Below, piece after piece: positions 1-7,614 of a DNA stretch of 37,658 nt. The notes below the pieces were generated by a model, which made no database searches, was not told where the DNA came from, and saw only the letters and a program-made list of their open reading frames with translations. How positions within the stretch are numbered: position 1 is the first letter of the stretch; each line of letters starts with the position of its first letter. The stretch covers positions 1 to 37,658 of the forward strand of contig CAJWTV010000014.1 of assembly GCA_913047375.1 (NCBI GenBank), written 5' to 3'. A program made the position numbers and the translations under genes. This DNA comes from an uncultured Polaribacter sp. Lineage in GTDB: Bacteria; Bacteroidota; Bacteroidia; Flavobacteriales; Flavobacteriaceae.

Positions 1-109
1 GCTCTTGTATTGGTTCAGTTCCCAAACCCTTCATCGTCTTTATGCTTAACCATATTAAAACTCTGGGGAGAACAATTATTTTAATAGGAGAAAATAGAAA
101 TAAAAAAAA

Positions 110-718
110 TTATACACATTTTTTAATTTCAACTTTAAACATATTATTAAAAATTTGATAAATCGAATCTGCCTCTTTTTTTCTAATAGAAATTAAATAG
201 TTACACTTTAAGTCTAAGTTTTGATCTATAATTTGTATCTTTTTTTCTTTAATTATTCTCATTACGTTATTCATTAACTCGTAATCAAAAATTAGCTTAA
301 ACTTAATATTTATTGTTTTCTTAATAATTTCACATGCCTCTATTGCTAATTGTGCAGAATTCTTATACGCAGAAATTAATCCCCCCACACCTAATTTTGT
401 TCCACCAAAATAACGCACGGAGACAATTAATATATTGGTAACATCAAATGACTGAATCTGTCCATAAATTGGTAAACCAGCAGAATTATTAGGTTCACCG
501 TCGTCATTTGCTCTGTATTGAGGCTTTTCAATACCAATTTGATATGCATAGCAAAAATGTCGAGCAGAGTGATGTTTTTTCTTTAACTCTTCTAAATTCA
601 CTTTTACCTCCTCTTCAGACAAAACAGGAAATGCATATCCAAAAAACTTACTGCCTTTTTCTTTGAAAAGTATTTCTTTAGATGGTTTATCAATCGTATT
701 ATAAGTATCTTCTTTCAT
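110..718 (-). CDS. YigZ/IMPACT family protein (UPF0029)
   Basis: A 202-residue soluble protein of the YigZ/IMPACT family. The family signature is clear: HSARH at residues 50-54, DDGEPNNSAG from residue 72, and the glycine-rich block YFGGTKLGVGGL at 103-114. The C-terminal part fits the second ferredoxin-like domain found in bacterial members. Eukaryotic IMPACT modulates the eIF2 kinase GCN2. The role of bacterial YigZ is not settled, although a link to translation or nucleic acids has been suggested. Its ATG follows directly after the TAA of the upstream EamA gene, so it should be the last or next-to-last gene of the minus-strand run that begins at 3687. The length is normal for the family. 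The family call is firm and the function is open. Confidence 0.92.
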   Translation of the reverse strand: MKEDTYNTIDKPSKEILFKEKGSKFFGYAFPVLSEEEVKVNLEELKKKHHSARHFCYAYQIGIEKPQYRANDDGEPNNSAGLPIYGQIQSFDVTNILIVSVRYFGGTKLGVGGLISAYKNSAQLAIEACEIIKKTINIKFKLIFDYELMNNVMRIIKEKKIQIIDQNLDLKCNYLISIRKKEADSIYQIFNNMFKVEIKKCV

Positions 719-1579
719 TTATGCAATAGCTACAATAATAATTCCCAATAGCGCAAGAGCAACTCCAATCTTATTCTTAAAACTAAACTTCTCTTTAAAG
801 ATTAATAATCCTAACAAAGTCGATACAACTACAATTCCCACATTATTTATGGTAAATAACGTAGAGCTTTCAAAATTTTCAATCTGTAATGCTTTAATTA
901 AAAAAATTATAGAGAAATAGTTTGGTACACCTAGAATAACCCCTGCAAGTATATTTTTAAGCCCAAATGACTCTCTCTTCCTTATATTTTTAATTATTAA
1001 AATTATAAATCCAAAAATAGCTGCAATGCCAAATAAACTTCCTGAAAATATAGAAACATCTGTCTCAGGAACATAATTTATTTGTATATATTTTAATAGA
1101 GTATCAATAGTACCAGAGCCAATAAAAAGCAAAATAGGAAATAATAATGTGGCTTCTTTTTGAGTTTTCTCCTCTTTAACGGAAGATAAATAAACTGCAA
1201 CTAAAGCTATAATAATCCCTGCAAATTTCAAAATCGTCACAGATTCATTATATAAAATCACACCAAATAAAACAGGAACAACAACAGACATTTTACCTGC
1301 AATAGAAGCAACAGAAACACCATTTTTTTGAGATGTCATTGCCATTACAAAGAATATAGATACAAAAAGTGCTCCTAAAATTAATGCCCCAAAAAACCAT
1401 GGTTCTAGATAAATCTGGTGAATTGGAATTTTCCTTTCAGCCAATAAAAAACCCATAGAAAAAGCAACTATGTAATTTACGAATATCGCTTTTAAAACAT
1501 CTATTTTAAATATTCCAAAATATTTAAAAATAACAAATAGGCCTGTAGAAAATAGAATGCTAAGTAATAAGTATATCAA
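719..1579 (-). CDS. EamA/DMT-family membrane transporter
   Basis: A 286-residue integral membrane protein made almost entirely of hydrophobic helices, about ten in all. It has the two-fold EamA repeat typical of the drug/metabolite transporter superfamily: small residues and a loop near residue 140 separate two similar halves. The start is TTG at 1579-1577 and overlaps the TGA stop of the upstream HAD gene (1578-1576), so translation is probably coupled. No ATG in a sensible place competes, because the first helix begins at once after this TTG. The substrate cannot be read from sequence. The position between ribD/HAD and yigZ gives only a weak hint. This is one of two unrelated-looking EamA proteins in the window (the other is at 31926-32837). 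Confidence 0.88.
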   Translation of the reverse strand: MIYLLLSILFSTGLFVIFKYFGIFKIDVLKAIFVNYIVAFSMGFLLAERKIPIHQIYLEPWFFGALILGALFVSIFFVMAMTSQKNGVSVASIAGKMSVVVPVLFGVILYNESVTILKFAGIIIALVAVYLSSVKEEKTQKEATLLFPILLFIGSGTIDTLLKYIQINYVPETDVSIFSGSLFGIAAIFGFIILIIKNIRKRESFGLKNILAGVILGVPNYFSIIFLIKALQIENFESSTLFTINNVGIVVVSTLLGLLIFKEKFSFKNKIGVALALLGIIIVAIA

Positions 1580-2187
1580 TTTAAAAAATATTTTTGGTTA
1601 AACAAATTAGTAATATCCTCTTTACCAGGGACTAAATTCCAAACATTGAAGCCCAAATATTTTGCCGCTTCAGTATTTTCTTTAGTGTCATCTATAAATA
1701 ATGTTTGTAGAACATTTAAATCATTCTCATTTAATACATATTCATAAATATTACGATTGGGTTTCCTCATTTTTATTTCATGGGAGAGGTAAAATTTTTC
1801 AAAACAATTTTTAAATTCATTAAAAAGACTTGTTCCCCAATTTTTTTTTATCCAAGAAATATGCAACTCGTTTGTATTACTAAGTAAAAAGAGTCTATAA
1901 TTAGAATTATTAGCTAGTTCTTTAATAAATCTTAATCTATTCATTGGAAAATCTAACAGAATAGCGTTCCATGCATTAGTTATTTTTTCGGATGAAACAT
2001 CGTATTTATTTGAAAAAAAACCGGTAAAACTTTCTGTTGAAAGAAGCCCCATTTCATATTGACTAAAAACAAACATTACTTCATTAGAAAATTCTTTTAT
2101 TCCTATTTTAAAAAATTCCTTTTCTATGGCTTCTTTATCTAAATTGATGAAAATATCACCAAAATCAAAAATGATATTTTTAATCAT
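1576..2187 (-). CDS. HAD-superfamily phosphatase (YihX-like subclass IA)
   Basis: A 203-residue HAD hydrolase. Visible motifs are motif I IFDFGDIF with nucleophile D8, motif II LLSNTN with S103, motif III RKPN with K142, and motif IV FIDDTKEN with D166/D167. The residue two after the nucleophile is G10 rather than the usual Asp, as in the YihX-like group (DxGN/DxGG). A helical cap of about 80 residues between motifs I and II fits subclass I. The start ATG lies inside the ribD gene, with an 8-base overlap, and its own stop overlaps the start of the EamA gene. Sugar-phosphate phosphatase activity is the family expectation. The ribD overlap makes the riboflavin-pathway intermediate a reasonable candidate substrate, but that is inference. 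Confidence 0.88.
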   Translation of the reverse strand: MIKNIIFDFGDIFINLDKEAIEKEFFKIGIKEFSNEVMFVFSQYEMGLLSTESFTGFFSNKYDVSSEKITNAWNAILLDFPMNRLRFIKELANNSNYRLFLLSNTNELHISWIKKNWGTSLFNEFKNCFEKFYLSHEIKMRKPNRNIYEYVLNENDLNVLQTLFIDDTKENTEAAKYLGFNVWNLVPGKEDITNLFNQKYFLN

Positions 2188-3223
2188 TTTTATATAATTT
2201 TAAAAAATCATTCTTAATATTAATTTCTGAATACTTTTTTGACAACAATAAAGGTGCTTTCACCCCCTGATTAAGATTAATATCACCAATAAAAACCATT
2301 GCTTCATCCCAAATATCAGCATCAATGAATGTTTTTAAAGTTTTACTTCCACCCTCAACAATTAAAGATTGAATTTTATGCTTTTGAAGTATTTCACAAA
2401 TTTGAATTGCGAAATTATTTGAAAAGCTAATTTGCTCTAAAACTATATTTGATTTATATTCTTGACGATCGTGGCTTAATTGTGTTATAATTATAGTTTT
2501 AGTACTATTGTCAAATATTTTAGCGTCAGTAGGTATTCTTAAGGTTCTATCAATGATTATTTTGACAGGGTCCTCACCTGACCAATTTCTAATATTCAAT
2601 CTCGGGTTATCTTCTAAAACAGTATTTGTTCCTACTAAAATAGCGTGCTCTTTACTACGCAATTTATGGACTAGTTGCTGCGAATATTGATTAGAAAGCC
2701 AAACAGGGCTTTTATCTTCTTTTGTGTGTGGAGCAATAAAGCCGTTTATAGTTTCTGCCCATTTTAAAATTATATATGGTCTTTTTTTATTATGAACTGT
2801 AAAAAACCGCCTATGATGCTCTAAACACTGATTCTCTAATACACCTAAAAAAACATTAACACCTGCACTCTCAAGGTATTTAATGCCTTTTCCAGCGACC
2901 AAACTATTAGTATCTAAACAACCAATAACAACATTTTTAAACTTGTACTTAACTATTAATTCTACACAAGGTGGTGTTTTTCCGATATGAGCGCATGGTT
3001 CTAATGAAACATACAAGGTTGCATATTTTAATAGATTTTTATCCAAAACAGAATTAATGGCGTTAACTTCAGCGTGCATTCCACCGAAAGGTGATGTAAA
3101 TCCCTCACCAATGATTTTATTCTTATAAACAATTACCGCACCAACTGAAGGATTAGGCCGCGAAGTTCCTATGCCATTTTCAGCGATTTGTAAGCAACGT
3201 TTTATATAAGTTTTATGAATCAA
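2180..3223 (-). CDS. ribD: Bifunctional riboflavin biosynthesis deaminase/reductase RibD
   Basis: RibD carries out two consecutive steps of riboflavin synthesis: deamination of the diaminopyrimidine ribosylphosphate, then NADPH-dependent reduction of the ribose. The deaminase domain occupies about residues 1-145, with the zinc/catalytic set HAEV (H50, E52) and PCAHIGKTPPC (C77, C86). The reductase domain starts near residue 148 (RPYIILKWAETINGFIA) and runs to the end, with VGTNTVLEDNP inside. At 347 residues it has normal length and both domains look intact. It lies 5 bases downstream of the LEA lipoprotein gene and overlaps the HAD phosphatase gene by 8 bases. Other rib genes are not in the window, so this is a scattered rib pathway. 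No FMN riboswitch is visible upstream. Confidence 0.96.
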   Translation of the reverse strand: MIHKTYIKRCLQIAENGIGTSRPNPSVGAVIVYKNKIIGEGFTSPFGGMHAEVNAINSVLDKNLLKYATLYVSLEPCAHIGKTPPCVELIVKYKFKNVVIGCLDTNSLVAGKGIKYLESAGVNVFLGVLENQCLEHHRRFFTVHNKKRPYIILKWAETINGFIAPHTKEDKSPVWLSNQYSQQLVHKLRSKEHAILVGTNTVLEDNPRLNIRNWSGEDPVKIIIDRTLRIPTDAKIFDNSTKTIIITQLSHDRQEYKSNIVLEQISFSNNFAIQICEILQKHKIQSLIVEGGSKTLKTFIDADIWDEAMVFIGDINLNQGVKAPLLLSKKYSEINIKNDFLKLYKND

Positions 3224-3228
3224 ATAGA

Positions 3229-3687
3229 TTAAATTTTTATGAAGGAAGATTGATCTATAGTATAGGTATTAGAAAATCCAAAAACTTTGTATTTCAGATT
3301 TCCTTTTAATTGTAATTTAATAGACCTATTTAAAAAAGAATTTATTAATCCTCCAAGAATGCCATTTTTGCTGTTTTCAAAAACTCTTTTTGTAGGTATA
3401 ACAGCAGTTAATGGAATTGAAAATGCTTTTTTTGCAGGTACTTTAAATTTATCTAAAAATATTTCAGCAACCTGCTTACCATTTATAATTAGTTTAATTT
3501 CATCGGAAGAAATAGTTCCTCCAAGGTTGTTCGGATTTTCAAAATAGGCATTCGCTTTTAAACTAATTGTATCTGAAATAATAGAGATAATTTTAATATT
3601 ATCAACTTTGATGAAAATTGGTTTTTTTTTAAGAGAACAACTGTTCATTAGTAAAACTAAAACAGAAAAGTATAGTAAATTTTTCAT
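3229..3687 (-). CDS. Periplasmic lipoprotein with LEA type 2 domain
   Basis: A 152-residue protein with an N-terminal hydrophobic stretch ending in MNSC. C17 is a likely lipidated cysteine in a relaxed Bacteroidota lipobox. The residues after it are SLKKK, basic rather than acidic, which argues against surface export by the flavobacterial export signal and for a periplasm-facing lipoprotein. The remainder (NIKIISI..., YFENPNNLGGTI, then VPAKKAFSIPLTAVIP) looks like the LEA14/WHy beta-sandwich: NPN motif, alternating strands. It is the first gene of the minus-strand run and ribD follows after 5 bases. A candidate -7 box on the minus strand (3731-3724, TATTTTTG) stands 37 bases before the ATG. 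Function unknown; members of this fold are often called stress-related. Confidence 0.75.
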   Translation of the reverse strand: MKNLLYFSVLVLLMNSCSLKKKPIFIKVDNIKIISIISDTISLKANAYFENPNNLGGTISSDEIKLIINGKQVAEIFLDKFKVPAKKAFSIPLTAVIPTKRVFENSKNGILGGLINSFLNRSIKLQLKGNLKYKVFGFSNTYTIDQSSFIKI

Positions 3688-3710
3688 GAAAATTATTTTA
3701 AAAAAATTGA

Positions 3711-3731
3711 TATCTTGCTAATGCAAAAATA
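3711..3731. promoter_or_regulatory. Divergent -7 elements between the lipoprotein and GNAT genes
   Basis: On the minus strand 3731-3724 reads TATTTTTG, an exact match to the Bacteroidota -7 consensus TAnnTTTG, 37 bases before the lipoprotein start. On the plus strand 3711-3718 reads TATCTTGC, one T short of the consensus, 22 bases before the GNAT start. The two boxes face each other across the small dyad TTGC-TAAT-GCAA (3715-3726). No clear -33 TTG was found for either. Confidence 0.5.
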
Positions 3732-3740
3732 AGGTAATAA

Positions 3741-4232
3741 ATGACAATAGATGATTTTATCATTAGAGAAATTCAACCTCAAGATAATGCTCAAATTGCA
3801 AAAGTAATACGTGATGTTTTAATAGAGTTTGGTGTACCTAAGGTCGGAACGGCTTATGAAGATCAAGCAACAGATAAAATGTTTGAAACTTTTAAAAAAA
3901 CAAAATCAATTTACTACGTAGTTGAAAATGATAACAAGATAGTTGGAGGAGCTGGAATTTCAGAATTAGACAATTTTAAAGGCAATATTTGTGAGCTACA
4001 AAAAATGTATTTCTTACCAATAACTAGAGGAAAAGGCCTAAGCTCCAAACTTATAAAAATATGTTTAAATGAGGCTAAAAATTTCGGTTTTAAAAGCTGC
4101 TATTTAGAAACAATACCTTATATGGATTCAGCTAGAGCATTATACACGAAAAATGGCTTTAAATATCTAGATAAACCCATAGGCAATACAGGACATTATT
4201 CTTGTAGTATTTGGATGTTAAAAAAGTTATGA
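3741..4232 (+). CDS. GNAT-family N-acetyltransferase
   Basis: A 163-residue acyl-CoA-dependent N-acetyltransferase. The acetyl-CoA-binding motif A is visible as RGKGLSSKL after the strand LQKMYFLP, followed by the helix KICLNEAKNFGF, the strand SCYLET and the motif B region SARALYTKNGFKYL. A phosphate-binding loop of this type is diagnostic for the fold, but the acceptor cannot be predicted. The TGA stop overlaps the ATG of prmC (ATGA), so the two are translationally coupled. In several bacteria prmC lies next to rimI-like acetyltransferases that act on ribosomal proteins. This protein could be a similar translation-related enzyme, although it is not a close RimI look-alike. Confidence 0.9.
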   Translation: MTIDDFIIREIQPQDNAQIAKVIRDVLIEFGVPKVGTAYEDQATDKMFETFKKTKSIYYVVENDNKIVGGAGISELDNFKGNICELQKMYFLPITRGKGLSSKLIKICLNEAKNFGFKSCYLETIPYMDSARALYTKNGFKYLDKPIGNTGHYSCSIWMLKKL

Positions 4233-5077
4233 TTTTAAAAAAATATAAATCTTATTTTACTAAAGAACTTGCTTCAATATATCCTCAAACAGAAATAGAT
4301 ACTTTCTTTTTTTTATTAGCGGAAGAATATCTAAACTTCATGAGAATTGATGTGGTTTTAAAATCTGATTTTAATATTCCTACTGCCCTACTTTTACTTT
4401 TTAATAATGCTTTAGAAAAACTTAAAAAAGAAAAACCTATCCAATACATTTTAGGCAAAACTGAATTTTATGGCTTTACTTTTTTAGTTGATAGCTATAC
4501 ATTAATCCCAAGACCAGAAACCGAAGAATTAGTTGATTGGGTATTAGAAGAAGTTAATGTAAAACAATCTATTAAAATTATAGATATTGGAACAGGGTCA
4601 GGCTGTATCCCTATTTCTCTAGCAAAACATTTACCCGAAGCAAAAATTGAAGCAATTGATGTTTCATTTAACGCATTAAGCGTTGCAAAACAAAATGCTG
4701 TTCTTAATAAGGTTGATGTTTTTTTTATTGAAAAAGATATTCTAAAAACAGAAAAACTAGATAAAAAATTTGATATTATTATCTCAAATCCACCCTATGT
4801 TAGAGAATTAGAGAAAAAAGAAATTAAAAATAATGTTTTAGAAAACGAACCCCACATAGCCTTATTTGTAAAAGATAATAATCCGTTAATTTTTTATAAT
4901 AAAATTGCCGATTTAGCAAAAAAAAATCTTTCAAAAAACGGAATACTTTTTTTTGAAATAAATCAATATTTAGGTAAAGAAACTGTTGGTATTTTAAGAG
5001 ATAAAGGATTTAGAAATATTCAATTAAAAAAAGATCTATTTGGAAATAATAGAATGATTAAGTGTGAATTAATTTAA
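4229..5077 (+). CDS. prmC: Release factor glutamine N5-methyltransferase PrmC
   Basis: PrmC (HemK) uses S-adenosylmethionine to methylate the glutamine of the GGQ loop in peptide chain release factors. The hallmark motif NPPYV is at residues 187-191, the SAM-binding loop DIGTGSGC begins at 119, and IPRPETEELV at 93-102 is the conserved linker motif. The N-terminal helical bundle (1-75) is the release-factor-binding domain. I place the start at ATG 4229, giving 282 residues, because it overlaps the upstream TGA as ATGA. The reading frame is open back to TTG 4211, but that would add six residues inside the GNAT gene. The length is typical of the family. Confidence 0.95.
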   Translation: MILKKYKSYFTKELASIYPQTEIDTFFFLLAEEYLNFMRIDVVLKSDFNIPTALLLLFNNALEKLKKEKPIQYILGKTEFYGFTFLVDSYTLIPRPETEELVDWVLEEVNVKQSIKIIDIGTGSGCIPISLAKHLPEAKIEAIDVSFNALSVAKQNAVLNKVDVFFIEKDILKTEKLDKKFDIIISNPPYVRELEKKEIKNNVLENEPHIALFVKDNNPLIFYNKIADLAKKNLSKNGILFFEINQYLGKETVGILRDKGFRNIQLKKDLFGNNRMIKCELI

Positions 5078-5233
5078 TCAAACTACTTTATATCTATTTT
5101 TTTATTAGTTATCTATGGGCTCTGAAAAATTAAATAATACTCTTGTAAAAATAATCTCATCTTTTGTAAATTACATCAATTACATCCTATTACGAAAACA
5201 GATAATATTAGTAAAAGGTTTAAATTTAATGAA

Positions 5234-5262
5234 TTGTAAACCTATTTATTTCCATACTTTTG
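5234..5262 (+). promoter_or_regulatory. Bacteroidota-type promoter for the FAD oxidoreductase
   Basis: A TTG at 5234-5236 is followed after 18 bases by TACTTTTG at 5255-5262. This matches both halves of the flavobacterial promoter consensus (TTG, about 17-23 bases, TAnnTTTG). The ATG of the next gene begins at 5267, only 4 bases after the box, so transcription should start on or next to the start codon. Confidence 0.6.
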
Positions 5263-5266
5263 TTAA

Positions 5267-6823
5267 ATGATTAAAGAGCTTCAACTTCGCATAAACCTAA
5301 TAGAAGAACGTAAAGAGAATATACTTTTATTTAAAGCAGCTAAGCAATTAAAAATTGATGAAAAACAAATCTCTACTGTAAAAGTATTACGTAAATCTAT
5401 TGACGCTCGTAAAAAAGATATCATCTTTAATTATAAAGTTGCGGTCTATATAGATGAGCAAGTTCCAAAAAATCCTGACTATATTTTTGATTACAAAGAT
5501 ATTTCGAATGCTAAAGAAATACATATTATAGGTTTTGGGCCTGCAGGAATGTATGCAGCCCTTCGATGTATAGAATTAGGATATAAACCTATTGTTTTGG
5601 AACGTGGTAAAAATGTTCAAAACAGAAGACGAGATATCAAATCTATTAATCAGGATCACATTGTAAATGAAAACTCTAATTATTGTTTTGGTGAAGGAGG
5701 TGCTGGAACTTATTCTGACGGTAAATTATATACTCGTTCATTAAAAAGAGGTGATGTTAGACGTATTTTTGAAAATCTTGTTTTTCATGGAGCAACAGAA
5801 CAAATTTTAATAGATGCACACCCACATATTGGAACAAATAAACTTCCAAAAATTATTCAAAATATTCGTGAAAATATTTTAAAATTCGGAGGTGAGATTC
5901 ACTTTGAAACTTGCGTTACAGATTTTGTAGTAAAAAATAATAAACTTCAAGCTATACACCTTCAAAATGGTCAAGAGATGATTGTTAACTCTGTGATTTT
6001 AGCAACTGGACATTCTGCAAGGGATATATATGAATTACTGGATAAGAAAAACATTGCTTTAAAAGCAAAATCTTTTGCTATGGGTGTCAGAGTTGAACAT
6101 CCTCAAGAAATTATAGACCAAATTCAATATAATTGTTCAGGAGACAGAGATGAGTTGCTACCTGCAGCTGCATATAGTTTAGTTCATCAAGTAAACAATA
6201 GAGGTGTTTATTCATTCTGTATGTGTCCAGGTGGCTTTATTGTTCCTGCTGCTACTGCTAGTGGTGAAGTTGTTGTTAATGGAATGTCCCCATCGCGTAG
6301 GAATAATAAATTTGCAAACTCGGGTATTGTCGTTGAATTAGACATTGATAAAGATTTTAAAAAGTATGAACAATATGGAGCTTTAAAAGGTTTAGAGTTT
6401 CAAAAAGATTTAGAAAAGATTGCTTTTTATGCAGGAGGGAGATCACAAACAGCACCTGCACAAAGATTAGTAGATTTTGTAGATGGAAAATTATCAAGTG
6501 ATCTAAATGAAACTTCATATCAGCCGGGCTTAAAATCTGCTCCACTTCATTCGCTTTTACCAAAAATAATTGGTAGTAGACTTCGTAAAGGATTTATTGG
6601 TTTTGGGCAAAAGATGCATGGATACCTTACAAATGAGGCAAATATTGTGGGTGTAGAATCTAGAACTTCATCACCTATTAATATACCTAGAAAAGAGGAT
6701 TTAGAACATATTCAAATAGAAGGATTATTTCCATGTGGCGAAGGCGGAGGCTATGCCGGAGGTATCGTTTCTGCCGCCATGGATGGGGAACGTTGTGCAG
6801 AAGCAGCAATAGCAAAATTATAA
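5267..6823 (+). CDS. FAD-dependent dehydrogenase, COG2509-like
   Basis: A 518-residue flavoprotein. A small N-terminal domain (about residues 1-75, rich in K and with SIDARKKDIIFNYKVAVYI) precedes a Rossmann fold with the FAD loop GFGPAGMYAALR (89-100). The block FGEGGAGTYSDGKL follows, and the C-terminal flavin motif is GEGGGYAGGIVSAAMDG. This architecture is the widespread 'uncharacterised FAD-dependent dehydrogenase' family (COG2509). The reaction is unknown. The N-terminal domain agrees with ATG 5267 as the true start, although the predicted promoter leaves almost no 5' leader. The 54-residue basic protein gene follows after 12 bases and probably shares the transcript. Confidence 0.9.
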   Translation: MIKELQLRINLIEERKENILLFKAAKQLKIDEKQISTVKVLRKSIDARKKDIIFNYKVAVYIDEQVPKNPDYIFDYKDISNAKEIHIIGFGPAGMYAALRCIELGYKPIVLERGKNVQNRRRDIKSINQDHIVNENSNYCFGEGGAGTYSDGKLYTRSLKRGDVRRIFENLVFHGATEQILIDAHPHIGTNKLPKIIQNIRENILKFGGEIHFETCVTDFVVKNNKLQAIHLQNGQEMIVNSVILATGHSARDIYELLDKKNIALKAKSFAMGVRVEHPQEIIDQIQYNCSGDRDELLPAAAYSLVHQVNNRGVYSFCMCPGGFIVPAATASGEVVVNGMSPSRRNNKFANSGIVVELDIDKDFKKYEQYGALKGLEFQKDLEKIAFYAGGRSQTAPAQRLVDFVDGKLSSDLNETSYQPGLKSAPLHSLLPKIIGSRLRKGFIGFGQKMHGYLTNEANIVGVESRTSSPINIPRKEDLEHIQIEGLFPCGEGGGYAGGIVSAAMDGERCAEAAIAKL

Positions 6824-6835
6824 AAATCTATTCCG

Positions 6836-7000
6836 ATGCCAAAAAAAGGAAAAGGTAAAGCGAAAAATACCACCAATAAAGCAAAACATAATAGATTGAT
6901 GAATCAAAAAATTAATAAAGTCAAGCTAGAAAAACAACAACACAAAGAGCGCCTAAAAGCGATAATAAAAAAAGTAAATAACGAAAAAAGTCCCAAGTAG
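6836..7000 (+). CDS. Small lysine-rich basic protein (54 aa), unknown function
   Basis: An open frame of 55 codons, ATG 6836 to TAG 6998-7000. The product starts MPKKGKGKAKNTTNK and stays strongly basic (about one third Lys, no acidic cluster), with a predicted helix in the second half containing KLEKQQHKERLKAI. It begins 12 bases after the oxidoreductase stop on the same strand and ends inside the left arm of a strong terminator, which is how a real last gene of an operon looks. Basic composition suggests RNA, DNA or ribosome binding, but no known domain is recognised. I have the impression that similar short basic proteins occur in other flavobacteria; a homology search would be needed to confirm it. 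Confidence 0.6.
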   Translation: MPKKGKGKAKNTTNKAKHNRLMNQKINKVKLEKQQHKERLKAIIKKVNNEKSPK

Positions 7001-7016
7001 AAACTTGGGACTTTTT
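6985..7016. terminator. Bidirectional rho-independent terminator
   Basis: AGTCCCAAGT (6989-6998) pairs perfectly with ACTTGGGACT (7003-7012) around the loop AGAA. Four A before and TTTT after extend the stem and give a U-run on either strand. It ends both the plus-strand oxidoreductase/basic-protein transcript and the minus-strand peroxiredoxin operon. Confidence 0.9.
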
Positions 7017-7033
7017 ATTTATGTAATGTTAAA

Positions 7034-7291
7034 TTAATTATCTATGGAACCTAAAACACGTTTCATAAAAGAATTTAAAGCCTCTTTCTTTGGTGTTCCT
7101 TTCTTAATCATTTTATCAACCTCAACAGCACCATATAAATTAGAGATCAATTCACCAATAACATCTAATTCCTCATCTTTTAAAGATGAAACCTCAGTTA
7201 GTGCTTCTAAAGTCTCTATTGTTTCTAAAATATAGTCTTGATCGTTTTGTTCAATAAAATCTGTCAAATGTTTAATTAATGGTAATTTCAT
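7034..7291 (-). CDS. Small acidic helical protein, DUF6952-like
   Basis: An 85-residue all-helical, mildly acidic protein (DYILETIETLEALTEV, then SLKDEELDVIGEL, then NLYGAVEVDKMI) with no cysteine, no signal peptide and no membrane segment. It resembles the small Bacteroidota family I know as DUF6952. The name is from memory and the function is undescribed. Its ATG follows the thioredoxin stop with one base between. It is the third gene of a peroxiredoxin-thioredoxin operon, which suggests a partner or regulator of that peroxide-reducing pair rather than an enzyme. The stop lies just before the shared terminator. Confidence 0.75.
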   Translation of the reverse strand: MKLPLIKHLTDFIEQNDQDYILETIETLEALTEVSSLKDEELDVIGELISNLYGAVEVDKMIKKGTPKKEALNSFMKRVLGSIDN

Positions 7292-7292
7292 A

Positions 7293-7601
7293 TTATAAAA
7301 TTTCTGATACTAATTCTTTTAAAACATCAAACTTATTTGTTTGGACCTGACCCACAAAAACACCATCTACAAAAGTTGCAAATGTTGGTAGATTACTAAC
7401 ATCTGCTAGTTTTCTGCTTCCTGGAAATTTTTCTGCATCTACGATTATAAAAGTTACATTTTCATTTTCACTAGAAAGTTTCTTAAACTTAGGCTTCATG
7501 ATTTTACAATTACCACACCATCCTGCAGAATACTGAACTACAACTGTTTTATTAGCTGCTACAATTTCTGCTAAATTATCTTGACTTAACTCTTCTACCA
7601 T
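7293..7601 (-). CDS. Thioredoxin-family protein
   Basis: A 102-residue cytoplasmic thioredoxin fold with active site WCGNC (C29, C32) and a cis-proline in NLPTFA. The active-site pair GN in place of the classical GP should shift the redox potential. No signal peptide is present. The gene begins 13 bases after the peroxiredoxin stop, so it is the obvious candidate electron donor for that enzyme in place of an AhpF-type reductase, which is absent here. The length is at the short end of the normal range, with all core elements present. Confidence 0.92.
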   Translation of the reverse strand: MVEELSQDNLAEIVAANKTVVVQYSAGWCGNCKIMKPKFKKLSSENENVTFIIVDAEKFPGSRKLADVSNLPTFATFVDGVFVGQVQTNKFDVLKELVSEIL

Positions 7602-7614
7602 AATTAATATAATA

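Noticed and set aside
1-100. Possible N-terminus of a minus-strand gene leaving the left edge (ATG at 34-32, MKGLGTEP).
   Set aside because: Only eleven residues are visible and another frame is equally open. The fragment cannot be assigned or supported, so it is not listed.
5115-5270. A 51-codon open frame ending in an ATGA overlap with the FAD oxidoreductase.
   Set aside because: It is AT-rich without recognisable domain and contains the TTG/TACTTTTG promoter of the next gene in its last third. The overlap is more likely a by-product of the short distance. I did not list it as a gene.
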